From: Blattamonas nauphoetae
Taxonomy: Eukaryota > Preaxostyla > Oxymonadida
DNA length: 64,000 bases
Direction of reading: 5' to 3'
NCBI GenBank assembly: GCA_033064195.1
Contig: JARBJD010000377.1
Span: forward strand, 1-64,000
This document shows, piece after piece, positions 19,243 to 31,700 of this stretch (within the stretch, counting starts at the first letter, position 1; each line of letters starts with the position of its first letter). Position numbers and translations under genes: made by a program. Under the pieces are notes generated by a model. That model searched no databases. It was not told where the DNA came from and saw nothing but the letters and a program-made list of their open reading frames with translations.

Positions 19243-22200
19243 TCAGTCCTTCAGAATGAATGAATACTCCATCAAAAACTGTGCAGCAACCCTGAAGAGG
19301 ATAAAAGCGATACAGAAACAAACAGCGCGATCGCTGGGTCCTTCCGGTTTATTATCAACTGGAAGAACTCGACGTTGGATTGCTGGTGGACGCCGACCTG
19401 CTTGTACTCGCACAGCACCTTCGTCGACAGCATCACCAGCGCGCACTCGTTGAGCGGCGGAGGGAGGCGGAGAGTGAAGAGGCGGAGGGTGTCTGTGCGG
19501 ACGTGGAGGAGGTGGTCGGCCTGCACCGTGCCCTGCCCGCCGAGCAGCAGGCGCGTGGCGGTGTCGAAGCCGGGGACGATGGGGGAGTGGGGGAGAAGTG
19601 GGCTGCATCGGGGGCGTAGGATTGGACGTGAAATGCAGTGACTGAGCTGAACTGGAGTCGAGAGGGGAATGTTGGTGGCTGTGGACCGAACGCGGTTGAG
19701 GAGCACAATGTTGCTGTTGGAGAACTGAAGAAGATGAGATAAAGAGAAGACAGACCAATCAGAACGTGTTGGCGAGTGAAGAGAGCCGCGAATACACTCC
19801 AACCACTCTCGTCTTGCTAATCGCCTGCGAGTTGATGGGCGGAGGGGCAGACTGGCTCGTCTGAGCTGACTCGACGAAGATGTAGTTGATGAGGAGCGAC
19901 TGGGCACTCACCGACAACGCAGACTCAAACAAGAACGGTACAACAACCTCCTCCTCGACACTTCGGAACAGCTCCAACGCCTGCTCCACCTAGTCCACAG
20001 ACAGGACATGCTGTTTGGCGAGAATGGAGGAGAATGGAGGGGGCGGCTGCACGGGTATACTCGGTGAGAGTGGCAATGTGAAGGCGGGAGTGTTGGTGCT
20101 CTGCCACTTCTTCTCCTCGTCCTTCTGTCACATCATGAAGCTGCAGTCAACAAGAAGGACGAGCAGGTTTTGTCTGGCATACATCCCTTTGGCTGTATGA
20201 TCAGCGTGCGGATAGCGACGCCGCCGAGGCAGACGAAAAAACAAAGAGAGTGGAACACGTGGAGAAGGAGGAAGGGTGTCGAGGCGTGCAGGAAGACAGC
20301 GGACTCACACAGTACTCAATGCCACCGATCGAACTAGGCAGCGAAGAAGGAAGCGTGGGGGAGTGGAGGATACAAGGAGAGGACGAGAGAGGAGAACATG
20401 GGTGAATCAGCCAGTTCAGGAAGGATGAACTGAAAGATTGGAACTGCCTTCTTCCGCATCCTCCCCATGTTCTCCTTCGACGTGGCGATGTTCAGGCTGT
20501 CCTGCGCGACGAGGAAGGGCGACGTGAAAGGCGAGGCCTGATTGGTGGAGTGGAGACGCAGGGCGAGATAGAGCTTTGATGCGATTAGCTTCTTCTTCAG
20601 AGATAACAGTGACGAGTTGTTCTCTCCCATCTGCTACCAAAACGAGTTCATTTCGGAGTAGAACGAAGTCATTTGGTCTTCGTCGGCCATCCTCATGCCT
20701 TCCAGTCTCATCTTCTTCAGAAGAGCGTAGAGGAGAATGGAGAGAGCCTCCGCAAGAGCATCCCCGAACGGGATGGTGCAGAGGGAGTCGATTGGAATGC
20801 GTGTTGATGCTGACTGTCTGTGTGGTTGTTGTTTTGAAGCATCCGTTGATGAACGGCAAGTGGAGCAGCGAATACGGGTTGTCCAGCGGGAGAAGCTCGT
20901 GAAACATCAGTGGATCCTAATATTTGTGTGATTCACACGAGCAGATCGTGTTCGGCGGGATGGCTGCTGCGGTAGTGTTGAGTGCCGGCGTGCAGAAGAG
21001 AGAGTGGGCGAGCGAGCGCATGTTGAGGAGGGTGTGCGTGTCGGAGACAGATGCGACCGGCGACGAGCCCTTGAGGGATGTTGAGAGGAGGTTGAAGTTG
21101 AGGAAGGTCAGATACACTGGGATGAGGACAACAGCGCTGACTGACTGCTGAATCGCTTTGTTCAGTTCGTACAACGGGATCTTCTGAGACTCGACGCTGG
21201 TGCTGAGGCTGCCCTCGCTCTCCGTCTCGTCTTCGTACTCCGACGCGTCTGAGCCGAAGAGGAGCTCGTTCTGTGTCTCGAGTTTCTGCTCCTGTTCGAA
21301 TGCCTCGAAGAAGGAGCGGATGACAGCGTGGGAGATGACAGGGGTGGATGTGAAGAGCGAGGCCGAGCTGAGCGGAGAGATGGGGCTTAGCTTTGTGTCT
21401 GTCTTCTCCACTCCAGATTCGTTCAGCTTCTTTTTTCTTTTCATCGACGAGTCGCTCCCGCTTGCTGTCCCTTTCATCGACGACTCGGTGTCTTTCTGCG
21501 TCGAAGGCTCGGTGTCGCTGACTCGCTCGTGTCTCAGCGGAGTGCCCGTGACAGATCTGGCAAGGATGGTGGACTGGATGTGGACGGAGGGAAGAAGAGG
21601 TGGTGTGTGCGGGTGAGGGGCGCGGAGAGGAGGGCTGACGAGTCGATGTTCGACTTCTTTCGCACAATCGTCATTGCGTACGGATACGACATCAACTTGC
21701 CCCGCCCGTGCATCGAGAACGACGACTGTCTTGTCAGTAGCGGGCGCACAGCGACGAACTGAGAATCAGGTTTCTCGCTCGCGCTGAGCGAGTCATCGTC
21801 CGTGTTATGCCCCGAGGACAAATGGTGGAATGAGGACACAGGAATCTGGCTAAGAGTGCTGTGATGCGAATGAAATGACGGTGACCGTGTTTTCCTCTGC
21901 TCGGACTGATCTGTTGATGAAATGAAATTGATATTGTCGTCCAGACGTGGTTTGGGCGGAATAGGACAAGATCGAACGACTGGCTTCTTTGTATGGCAGA
22001 GAGAATGTGAGATGATATGGGGGTGTTGTGAGATTGTCGAGGGACAGGAATAAAATGGTCCAGATTAGACAAAGAAAGGCCCGGGGAAGGCACGGTGAGG
22101 AGTGATGTGAGGGTGAGTATGTCTGAATGAGCCTTTGGCTGGAAATAGAATTTGCAGTGTTTGATGGAGATTAAATCTTGTTTTCTCATGTTCTCTCCAA

Positions 22201-22555
22201 TATTCCCGTCTCTCATTCCAATTACGAACAAACTCAGTTTGAACGATCTCTTGCTGAATGCAATCTTGTTCATGTCTTTCGAGAGTATGGTTGAGGCAAA
22301 CGATGGCAAAACACTTTCTGATGTTGGCATCTTGTATTTATTTTGAATCATCAGTGTAGATTTGGACTTGCTTTCATTTTTGTTTCGGAGCTGAACTTGT
22401 GGAATTCTTTGTCCAAATTGGACAGTTATACTTCTCACTTCTTCCTTCTTCTGAAGATGCCTATTGATGATCTTCAGACACATCATCCAAGCCTTTTGAT
22501 CCCCTGCTTTCTGATTCTGACATTGCGATCCTAGTCCAACTCGAGAGTCTTGCAT
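19243..22555 (-). CDS. Large host gene, multi-exon or decaying
   Basis: Minus-strand coding-like segments follow one another at 22555-21900, 21839-21534, 21477-20917, 20907-20700, 20630-20334, about 20200-19925, 19989-19759 and 19720-19243. Readable parts include NTDDDSLSASEKPDSQFVAV, HAVIRSFFEAFEQEQKLETQ and VEEEVVVPFLFESALSVSAQ. Frame changes join them, some compatible with short GT-AG introns. An in-frame TAG near 19991 could be removed by an 18-nt GT-AG segment, or it could be a real lesion. The product would be about 1,000 residues. No family is recognised. Whether it is live or a pseudogene is open. Confidence 0.4.
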
Positions 22556-23066
22556 TGTTTGGAAGGACAGTGTATTATTCTAGTGATGGTCGAAGTTTCG
22601 CTTGAGATTCCTAATCAGATTGTGATCATGGCGAATATTGTAGTGATTCTAAAGAGTCGAAATTGGATCATCTCCACTTCGCTCTCCTTTCATGAGTAAT
22701 CATTCGTTGACAACGATTTACGCCAGGTGTGAGCACTTTGGAGAGAACACAATCGTCAGAAGAGGAGAATACCGTTCATGAGGAAAAAACAGGAGATGAG
22801 AAAATGGATGGACATTTGGGGCTGCGAATTAAGAGGGATACATGCAATAATAGAGAAAATAATGAGGAGACAGACAATTTGCACATCTTTGTGGATTCAA
22901 CTACTCAAATAAGCCATTGTTCACAAGACTAATTCGATCAATCCTGGACTTTTTTATTTCTTTCCATTGAAATCAGAATGATATCAAATAGGAGTATGAG
23001 ACTTCTCACGGGATACCTGGATAATTCCCATCCCATTTCTTCCTGATTCACATTATTCACAGCGAG
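22556..23066. other. No supported gene
   Basis: One short charged frame at 22729-22932 (EEENTVHEEKTGDEKMDGH) might be an exon, but nothing supports it further. Confidence 0.45.
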
Positions 23067-24003
23067 TCACTGATTCCCGCGCAAATTATGGAGACTTTTT
23101 GGAAAGGCCTGGACGGACATCATCATTTTCATTGGTTCTGGAAACGAAACGACGTGGGATTTGAACCATATATCGAGAAGATGGTCAAGTTTCTCCTTAG
23201 AAAGGATAGGGGGGCCGTTCATGCTCCACCAATTGTTTCCATTGTTGCTCAATAGATGTTTGATGGTGGGACTAGTCTTAAGGATTGCTGCCGCCATCGC
23301 TGCATCAACATCCGTGAGGATGCCCGACGTTTGCTGAAGCCCACCAATCCTTAGTGTCAGCTGTTGAAGAATCCAGCAGTAGACTTCTGTAGTTTCCGCG
23401 AAAATCTATACGTGTGCAATACCAAAATAATGCCCAATAGAATGTTTTCCGGTCATTTGTACCAAGTGATATCCAAGCTTGTTTAGGTTGTATCTTGCAT
23501 CCATCAAGATGATGGTGGGACTTTGTTGATAGAGGAATAGATATGTCATTAACCCGGTCCGTGTCACCATCAGCATCCTGTCGATAGTCTCCAGTATATC
23601 CTTGTTGAGTAGTCAATTCATCAAGAGAGAGGAGAGTGTTCCCTCCATCGTTAGTCCTTCGAGATGCACTTTGTAGCTGGTATATGTCCTGGAGCCGGTA
23701 ATGAGACCCATTCTTTTCTTTGGTAGTATTGAAAATGTCAGAACTCTCTACACCGGTTTGAATTAGAGATATGATTGCGTCTTCATCTTTTCGTGGTAGT
23801 CTCTCACGTTTTGTCTGGTCGATATCGATTTTGGAATGTGTATGATCCTTTTGATTCCATCGTATAGTCCAACTGTCACGGTTTTCTGAGGAGTTCCTAC
23901 TAAGATTCGGAGAGTTGTTTTCTTTCGTGCGCCGGACATGAGCAATGAACATGTCTGCAGCTTCGCGGGTTTTGAAGTACGATGGTGCTTTGAATCGCTC
24001 CAT
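23067..24003 (-). pseudogene. Mutator/FAR1-type transposase relic
   Basis: The minus-strand product starts FKAPSYFKTREAADMFIAHV, a FAR1/MULE-like N-terminal segment. A linker of the DHTHS...RLPRKDEDAIISLIQTG type follows. Then comes the catalytic part KTFYWALFWYCTRIDF, and in a shifted frame GILTDVDAAMAAAILKTSP. That last piece matches the MULE signature in which the TD aspartate is followed by an alanine-rich helix. There is at least one frameshift (near 23300), and the C-terminal zinc-knuckle/SWIM part is not visible. This lineage is clearly different from the remnant at 17 kb. Confidence 0.6.
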
Positions 24004-24177
24004 ACTCTAAAAACGTCCATACGAGTGGCGGAGGTTGAAAGAACACAAGCTCCATTTTCCAAAAAAAAGTGAGAAATATTGTAAAAAAATATCTTTAAAA
24101 GGTATCGATCCCATGAACGCATTGAAGAGCCATATGAAACACCATCCCTGCTGTCGTCGAATCTGATTCGAGACACG

Positions 24178-24658
24178 TCACAAAAGTATTGACGGGTAAG
24201 ACGAGTTCAGCAAAGAACCTGATCTTCGCGCTGTTGTCTGGAGAGAAGCTGAAATGGGGTGCGATGCTGATCCACCGCGTATCCACGAACGTTGGAGGAT
24301 GCGTCCGAAAGAGCGAACGATTGCTCCGCAATTTGGCTTCATGACAGACGTGTTTCGCGAGATCGGATGAATCGAGGAGTGTCGGGTGAGTGTGAATCCA
24401 ATCAGCGAAGGCATTATTTGTGAGATGGACTGTTCAAGGTTGACGAAACGAAATAAACGAAAGGTTTGTGAGATTCGCTGCAAGGTGATACTCCTCGTGA
24501 ATAGAATGTGCCCCCAACGCCCGAACGAAACCCACAGAACCATCAGTCACAATTGAAGTCACCTCTCCTCTGGCCGCATGGAGTGTTGGGACAGTTGTGT
24601 CGAGTGTGTCGTGGACCAGATATCTGTTGTAGTCCCGATTTCCAACCCTCGCTCCCAA
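24178..24658 (-). pseudogene. Probable transposase relic, type uncertain
   Basis: Overlapping minus-strand frames give EVTSIVTDGSVGFVRALGAH followed by EEYHLAANLTN. The TDG...AL...YHLA pattern resembles the second catalytic region of Mutator or hAT transposases. Frames break repeatedly. It lies just upstream of the FAR1-type relic and could be a separate old insertion. Confidence 0.35.
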
Positions 24659-24659
24659 T

Positions 24660-25311
24660 TCAAATCATTTCCACATCAACAGAATCTGGCTTCAATTTTC
24701 ATTTTGTCTCCCAATCACCTGTCTCCGACAACAGAAGATTCTGGACTGTTTCTCATGCGGTAGACGTTCATTATAACAAAATATCATCAGCCAACTCGTC
24801 CCAACCCACTACAGCTTCACTTATTCTGGACACTTCCACAGATACCACGTCGACTTGTGTTTTATGCGTGAACAGTTGTTTCTTATCAAAATGAGGAAAA
24901 GTGGAAACCAGATTGGTTGAATTGGAGGAAATGAAAACTGGTTGCTCAGGAGATACCCTCTTTTCCGCGTTTGTGAGGTAGATCAACACTGCCAAAATCT
25001 CACTGGGTCCATAAAATCTCAGAATTACTTCAAACGGAAGATTATTCACTATATCATTCGTATTTCTCGTCTCACGATTTCAAACGAGTCTCCTCACTCT
25101 GTCCAGAACCACAATTGAAGAACATCTTGCCGTTCGGCTGTCCGAGCATCCTCATTTGGGTGTTTTTTTCGACATTCAACACCCCTTTTTTATTTCCTTA
25201 AAAGACTGACTAAATTATCTCATTTCACCCCAGACTGGGAAAATCTCCAGAATTGTATATTCAGAGAACAGACTAGATCGAACCCATCATCAACCTGTAT
25301 ATCGCTCCAAC
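24660..25311. other. No supported gene
   Basis: Only short open frames, no clear repeat. Confidence 0.45.
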
Positions 25312-25732
25312 ATGACAGAGACACTCATTTGTTTTTTCATACTCTTTGTTATGCTTTTACCTGCGTATTATTCTCATTTGTTGACTAATTTTTACAGATT
25401 TTTCACTCATTCAGCACCTTTCATATCTTTGATGTTCAACTCTCAACACGAACGGAAATTGAGACAAGAAGATGATGCTCGTACCATAATGAATGATGAT
25501 GAATATCGCGAAATGTCCGGCCTGTGAACAATCTGAAGATCTTTTCGTTCATTCATCGACTGTATCATGCATATCCTCCCAATTTCATCGAAACATCATT
25601 GTTTCTTTCGTTATCATTCAGGTCTCACTCAATGTTCTCTTCTACTTCATCGAGTCGTGGATGACGACAGGACTACCGAAGGCCAAAACGAATTTGTTGA
25701 AAGATGATATGGACAGCGTGGATCAGACCTGA
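25312..25732 (+). CDS. Possible small membrane protein
   Basis: The frame from 25312 starts MTETLICFFILFVMLLPAYY, a hydrophobic N-terminal segment. It continues through a second hydrophobic part into an acidic tail (RQEDDARTIMNDDEYREM). A second frame ending at 25732 has a hydrophobic SLNVLFYFIESW stretch and the tail DDMDSVDQT. The gap contains a TTATCATTCAG acceptor-like end, so a two-exon gene is possible, but I could not find a donor that keeps the frame. No family is recognised. Confidence 0.35.
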
Positions 25733-28700
25733 TTTGCGACCTGCTCTGGCTGAGGATTCTGAGGGTTTGATGCCTCACGTCTTGCCATCGCCGATTGTGT
25801 CTCGCTTCCCATCACCTCTTCAACAATGGAGGAGATTGTGTGGCAGAGTTGTGTGAGGAGCGTTGGTTGCTGGGAAGCCCAAATTTTTGGTTCTGAACGA
25901 GTGAATAGTGGGTTTGCTTCTTCTTTCTTTTCTAAGTTGATCATTTTGACTGAATGCAGGGTGGTGAGAGCGATCACTGCTTGGCGAGTTCAACAAAGCG
26001 AGGAATGGAAACCCGGCGGTCAGAAGGCAGAAAGAATGGGACCGCGAATGCTGTACAACAAACCAGTGCTCTCCCACTCCGTATGAGTGGTTGAACGGAA
26101 CCAACTATGGCGAAGACAACAAAGAATGAGCAAGTGAAAAAAAGGAAGATATCTTTATGTCATGTCAGAGCTTGCTCTGTTGGACCGTGCCCTCTCTGAG
26201 GCTTCCACAAGGCGCTCGCACAGTCCTGGAGCCTCTGCACGACTGGCTGCGACCTTCAGAGCGAGAGGCTTCCTCCACATTCTCACCTGGTCCGTGTGAG
26301 ACACTCCGACAGAAGACCGGGAAAATCCATCCAGTTTTACATGCTGTTGGAGTGAGTGGAGGTCAAGGGGGATGCAACGACTGTAGCAACTTTGATGGGC
26401 TCCGAAAGAGGGGTGTGTGGTTCCTCCTCATGATCATTGCATCGTCCCCTTTAGATTGGGTAGAGAAAGTGGCGTCTCTATAGCAACATGAACCTCAGCA
26501 GACTCGTCTCTCCCTTTCATATCTTCGACAGCCCGATGGAGAATAGTAGACGAGTCGAACCGTTCTGCTGACTGTACCGGTGTCATGTGCTTGCCAATTT
26601 GTCTCCTGATTGGAGAACCTCTTGGATCTCCTTCATGTTCAACACCTAAATCTTCATTCTCCGATTCGGGAATGAAATAGAATCCAATTCGTGATGACCC
26701 TGTTTCTCTTTCCTCCTATGAAGAGAACGACGCAGTACATCTCTCCCCGGATTCCAATCTCAGAGGGTCTGTTTGATTGATGTTCACGTGTTCGTTTTGT
26801 TTTGTTTTTGATTATGATTGGAGCAGAGTTGTTTATGGTCTGTTCAACTGAACTGCTATCTGCTCTGTTGTCTGGCCTGACTCCCGCCCTCGCGACGTCG
26901 CTCTTCTGAAGGGCGCAAAGTGGTTGAGGTGTCCCCTCCATGGGACTGATCCTCGCCACTTTCACCCCGCCGATGTCTGGATCGGCTGGCAAACTTGACT
27001 CGCGAGGGTCGAGGAGAGCCTTGAACTGTTTCGTTTATGACTCTTTGATTGTGTCGTGCTATTCATTTCCCTGTTACGCATGAAATAAACAACAATCGTG
27101 GTGATCGACATGTCGTGAATGTGTCGCCGTTGCGGGTCGGTGGATGGAGTGTCCAATCGACAGAGTTGATAACAGGTCAAATGGTTGAAGCTAAATGGAG
27201 TGAAGCTGGTACAGTGTGAAGGTGGTTCGTTTTGTCTCGATGCCAGAGCATCCCGCCCTCGACGATGCCGCTCATTTGAAGGACCCGAAATCCACGGAGT
27301 ATCCGTTCCATCGGACAGGTCTCCGTAACTTCGGTCCCGCCGATGTCTTGATCGGCTGGCTGGAATACCACGTGAGGGTCGGGGATGTCCGGGACGATGA
27401 AGATGTCTCCCTCAGAACCTGGCGTCTGGCGGATCTTTAGCCGATTCCTTGAAGATTTTCTTTCTTTCCTTTTCGGTAAGACTCCGTTTAAGGTAGTGCT
27501 GTGTAATATTTCTTGAATGGCCTTCTTAATTTACTGTGTCATTGTGAGGATAGGTCTCATCGCTTCTTGAGGTTGTGTTCGATGGACCGAATGAGCCATG
27601 TGGGAAACAGCGATGCTAATCAACACGCACGCTGGTTTCTATTTGGTGAGTCTTTCACAGAAAATAGTGCTGATCGAGTCTCGATTTATCTTCGTCTTCA
27701 GCTCGTCGCCCAAACGTGTTGTTCTTGCAAAGTACTTGAAAAACGGATTGATTCCCCATTTCGAAAGGAAAATCGACAACTAAATCCAACCAGATGTATA
27801 GTCAAGAGAGTGTTGATCTTTGAGGGTGTTGGATAGTGGCTTGCTGACTCTCCATCTTCTCACTTCGAACGTGATGTGGACAAGCCAGCGTGGAATAACT
27901 GCCCTGATGAACGTATATTCCGCGATTGGAGATTGTAGCGGTTCAGAGTTCACCACTACAACGAAAGATGATGACTTCGTTGTTACTGTTGGGAAGGAAA
28001 AGATAAACGTGCTCGATGTCAGTGTTGCTTTGTGAAACGTTTCTTCTTCCTCTGAGAGGAAGCCCGAGATGTTTCGAGGAACGACGCCAACACAATTTCG
28101 CCAAGAAAGTTGAGTTTGAGATAAAAATCTCATTCGTTCGAGAGAAGGAGAGGAAGGGGAGAGATCTGTGGATGACGATGAACTGAGAACCTCAGGATGT
28201 GAATCTGTCGTATATAGAACAATATGTGTAAACTGTCAAACGTCAATGGCTGCCAGCTTGACGTGTCGGTCGACGGATACGCTCTTCTTTCCAGACACTA
28301 GAACACCCATTCTCATCTCACACCTTAACTGAGAATGAGCCAGAGCTATGAGAGTGTCAGCAGAGAGTGGCACTAACCCTGTCTGTAGAACGACGATAAC
28401 TGAGTGAACTTGTGCAAATGTGTCCGTGGCCGGAGTGGATTGTGGTGCTGGACGATCATTCGGAAAGAATTGAACACTTGGACAGCTGTGACAGTGTAGG
28501 GAGTGATGGTGTCGCCGTTGATGGAGAGGAGTGGAAACGAGGGTGATTTCCTTTCCCCTCTCTGATTTTGTTCTTTATTTCTCAACTCCTCTTCCCTTTT
28601 CTGTTCTTCAATGTCTCATCTTCTTCAAATTGCTTTATCCGTCATTTCTTGTTCGATGCGATGATTTGGATGAATATGGAGCGGATGAGCTCGATGATCC

Positions 28701-31700
28701 CCGTTCTGATTCGGCTTTGTTTGACTCCCGCCCTCGCGACGTCGCTCTTCTGAAGGGCGCAAAGTGGTTGAGGTGTCCCCTCCATGGGACTGATCCTCGC
28801 CACTTTCACCCCGCCGATGTCTGGATCGGCTGGCAGACCTGTCTCGCGAGGGTCGAGGAGAGCTTTGCACGATTTTTTTTTGATTTTCAAGATGAAGGAG
28901 TGGGTCTACGTGAGCTGGAAACGCAAAATGTGCGAGTACTTTCTCACTCTCCCGGCTGGTTAGAGAATTTTAGTCGATTTTAGATTTCGCTAATGGATGC
29001 TCCCATGAGACCGTTTTGTGGTATTAATTCGAAGAACCAAAGATTTCATTCTGATCAAGGTTGTTTTGAAGTATTTCGAGATTAATCTGGTTGGTTGAAG
29101 GAGTCCTGCGGCCGGTTCTCCATATTCGCAGATTAAGACAACAAGGGTCTTAACTAATGGCCCGCTGATTCGGCCTTTCCCGAGTCGAGAGAACTTGATG
29201 AAGAATAGCGAGTTGCACCTTCCAATGATCGCTTGATCGACGGCCATCAATTCTGATTGTGGGAGAGTACTTACTATCGAAAGCAGTGGAATACGACTGC
29301 GCGGGGATGATTAGCAAGTCAAAGATAAAGCAGAAAATGAGCTTGTCTGTTCCAGAAATTAGCGTCGAGGTGGGGGAAGTGAGCCCGATCTTCGGGAATG
29401 GTTCGTTCCCTATTCAAATTTTGATTTGTGAACATGGCAACGAAAAACAGTTTGTTGGAGCGAGGTAGTTGAAATTTTGACTCATATGTCCAACTGCGCT
29501 GGATACCCGTCGTTCATCCACCCTCGATGATCTTGCTCTTCCGAAGGGCCAGAAAAGGGTGAAGGATCTCCTCCGCGGGACTGTCCTTCTCCTTTCTGCC
29601 CTGCCGATGTCTTGATCGGCCGACTGAGGATCGTAGGGATCGGATGGGCTCGGCATCGTTTCGAAATCCGACGACGCAAAGTGCAGTAGTGACGGCTGTG
29701 TATGAAAAACAACGGAAAGATATTCCGGATTCTTTGTCTTTGATTGTGAAGATTGTTTCCATTGACATTTTTTGACCGTATTTCGGGATAAAAAGCTGCC
29801 AGCTCCAGTATCAGAAAAACTTGTAGTGACTTGTCGTGTAGGGCAGATTTCGCTTTCGAATCAACTGTGAGGCTGGAAAATGTGACTTTTGAGGTGATAG
29901 TAACGAGGAATGCGAAATAGGTGAGGATGATGGCCAATCTGTGCAGTCCTCATTTCGGACTTTGAGTTCGCTGTATCAAAGCCCGAATCAACTGGTACCT
30001 CCGTCACCAGAATCATTTGTCAACGAATGGTTGATCTTTGTCAATGGAAACTCTTGATGTTTGTTCATTGGTGAGATCTGACTGGACCACCCATCACATT
30101 TTATAATTAGACCATATCACTCATACGGAGTGGGAGAGCCCTGGTTTGGTAGTGGGCACTCCCACAGGATGCCCTCAAATGACACACTGCTCTTCCTATT
30201 TGAGATCTGAATCGGTGATCATTCTGTCAGTTGTGGTCACGATGGAAATCGAGGCTGAGAGGAAGGGGAGCTGGCTGTTCTTGATCGAAGAAGAGTAGCT
30301 GAAGGAGCTGACTCATCGTCTGACGTGGAAGGATCGAGTTTGTGAAGACATCCACTGAGTTGTGAACGCCGGAGAGAGGGAAGAACGAGAACAGTGACAG
30401 AATGTCGTCCGAACGCCAATCGTCACGACACTCGCCCCACTGCGTCCCTCGCAAGCTCCCGTTTGTGAGATTCGGATGCTGTTCTCCGATCTGTTCAAAC
30501 GAATCGAAATCGACAGTGGTTGGAAGTTGTGGTTCGTCGGGGTTGGCTTCGTGAGTGCTGAGAATTGACCAGTTGGAGGAGGCGTTCGATGATGCGCTTG
30601 AACGCGAAGAGAGATCGTCGGAGTCATCGCCGCTGGATAATGGGATGAGATGAGAAGAAACGAAGATAAGATGAAAGTTGTGAAAGATGAAACAAGAATG
30701 AAACAGAACAGCGAAATCATTCCATCATCATATACCTTGTCAGATGTTCCGACGTTTCCTCCTCCTCCACCTCGTCTGTCACCACAAAAGTCGATTGGCC
30801 AAGTCGGGACAGGTCAATTGTCTTCTGTCCTGATCCGGGTGTGCTTCCCATTTGTCGGTTGAGTTTTGCGGACGAGCATGCGGATGGAACGATCTGTCTC
30901 GGATTCTTGGCTGTGAGAGGAAGAGAGAGGAGGAGAGGAGAGATGAGTGGAGTGAGAAAAGAGTAGAGAAGATGAGATTGAATGGGGAGGAGAAGATGAA
31001 TATGAATGAAGACGAAAAAATGAAGAAGTGTCAGATGAAGGGCAAACTTCCTGACATTCCCTTCTCCATCCTTTCTGTCGTCACTATCATCCTGGTCGCT
31101 ATCCGACACAGCATCGTCATCGTCCAACATCGAAAAGTTGTCGTCGTCGCTGGAGAAGCTGAAAGATGACTCGAGATTCACATCGCGTGTGATGGTCGAA
31201 GGGAGGAAGAGGCACTCTTTGGATTCGATGTTCAGAATGACTCTTTCCCACACGACAAGTGGATGGGATCTAACAGACTCAGCACGCTCCTTCTCGATAT
31301 CTTCATTCTCATCCTTTGCCCACTCCGCTCCGGACAGCTTGTTCTCTGTTTTGAATCGATCTGTGTCGAACTCAGGCTGATCGTGGAGATGAACGAGAGG
31401 AAGCTTGTTTTGTCGTGTGTGTCTTCTTCCAGAAGGACTTGGATTCGTTCGCAGAGAGGACATGGTTGGTCGGATGGGAGGAGATGGGAGAAGACAGAGA
31501 GAGGAGTGAAGGCATCAGACGGGGCGAGGGTGTTGAGATCGTCTGAGAGAGGAAGAAAGAGAAGAAAGATGGTGATGAGAAAGGAGTGAGAACAAGAATG
31601 ATGAAGAAGAGAAAGAGGGAGAGTAAAGAAAAGGGAGAGAAATCGAGTGTCGAACACGAAAGACGAAACGCAACGAGTTCACAGTGTAGCTTCGCATGTG

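Larger units (their letters stand above)
26056..30149. mobile_element. 4.1-kb TIR element carrying four structured RNA copies
   Basis: The left end (26056-26089) and right end (30118-30149) are inverted copies sharing AAACCAG(T/G)GCTCTCCCAC and then TCCGTATGAGTG. They match over about 31 bases with one substitution and a 2-base length difference. TA lies on both sides, as in Tc1/mariner-type insertions. No transposase is visible inside. The cargo is four copies of a structured RNA, plus another region at 26170-26290 able to form stems. The element seems to interrupt the minus-strand host gene. Element status rests on the long inverted repeat and the TA flanks, so the ends could shift by a few bases. 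Confidence 0.5.

Noticed and set aside
17933-20000. Alternative genetic code with reassigned stops (known in some oxymonads)
   Set aside because: The in-frame stops seen are of different kinds and rare, while long frames (polymerase, 634-codon transposase) use none internally.
19375-21616. Plus-strand frames opposite the 19-22 kb gene
   Set aside because: Composition and continuity favour the minus strand.
26654-29656. Conserved minus-strand protein motif (PADPDIGG type) across the RNA copies
   Set aside because: The substitutions follow base-pairing rather than codon positions, and copy 4 loses the frame similarity, so the RNA explanation is better.
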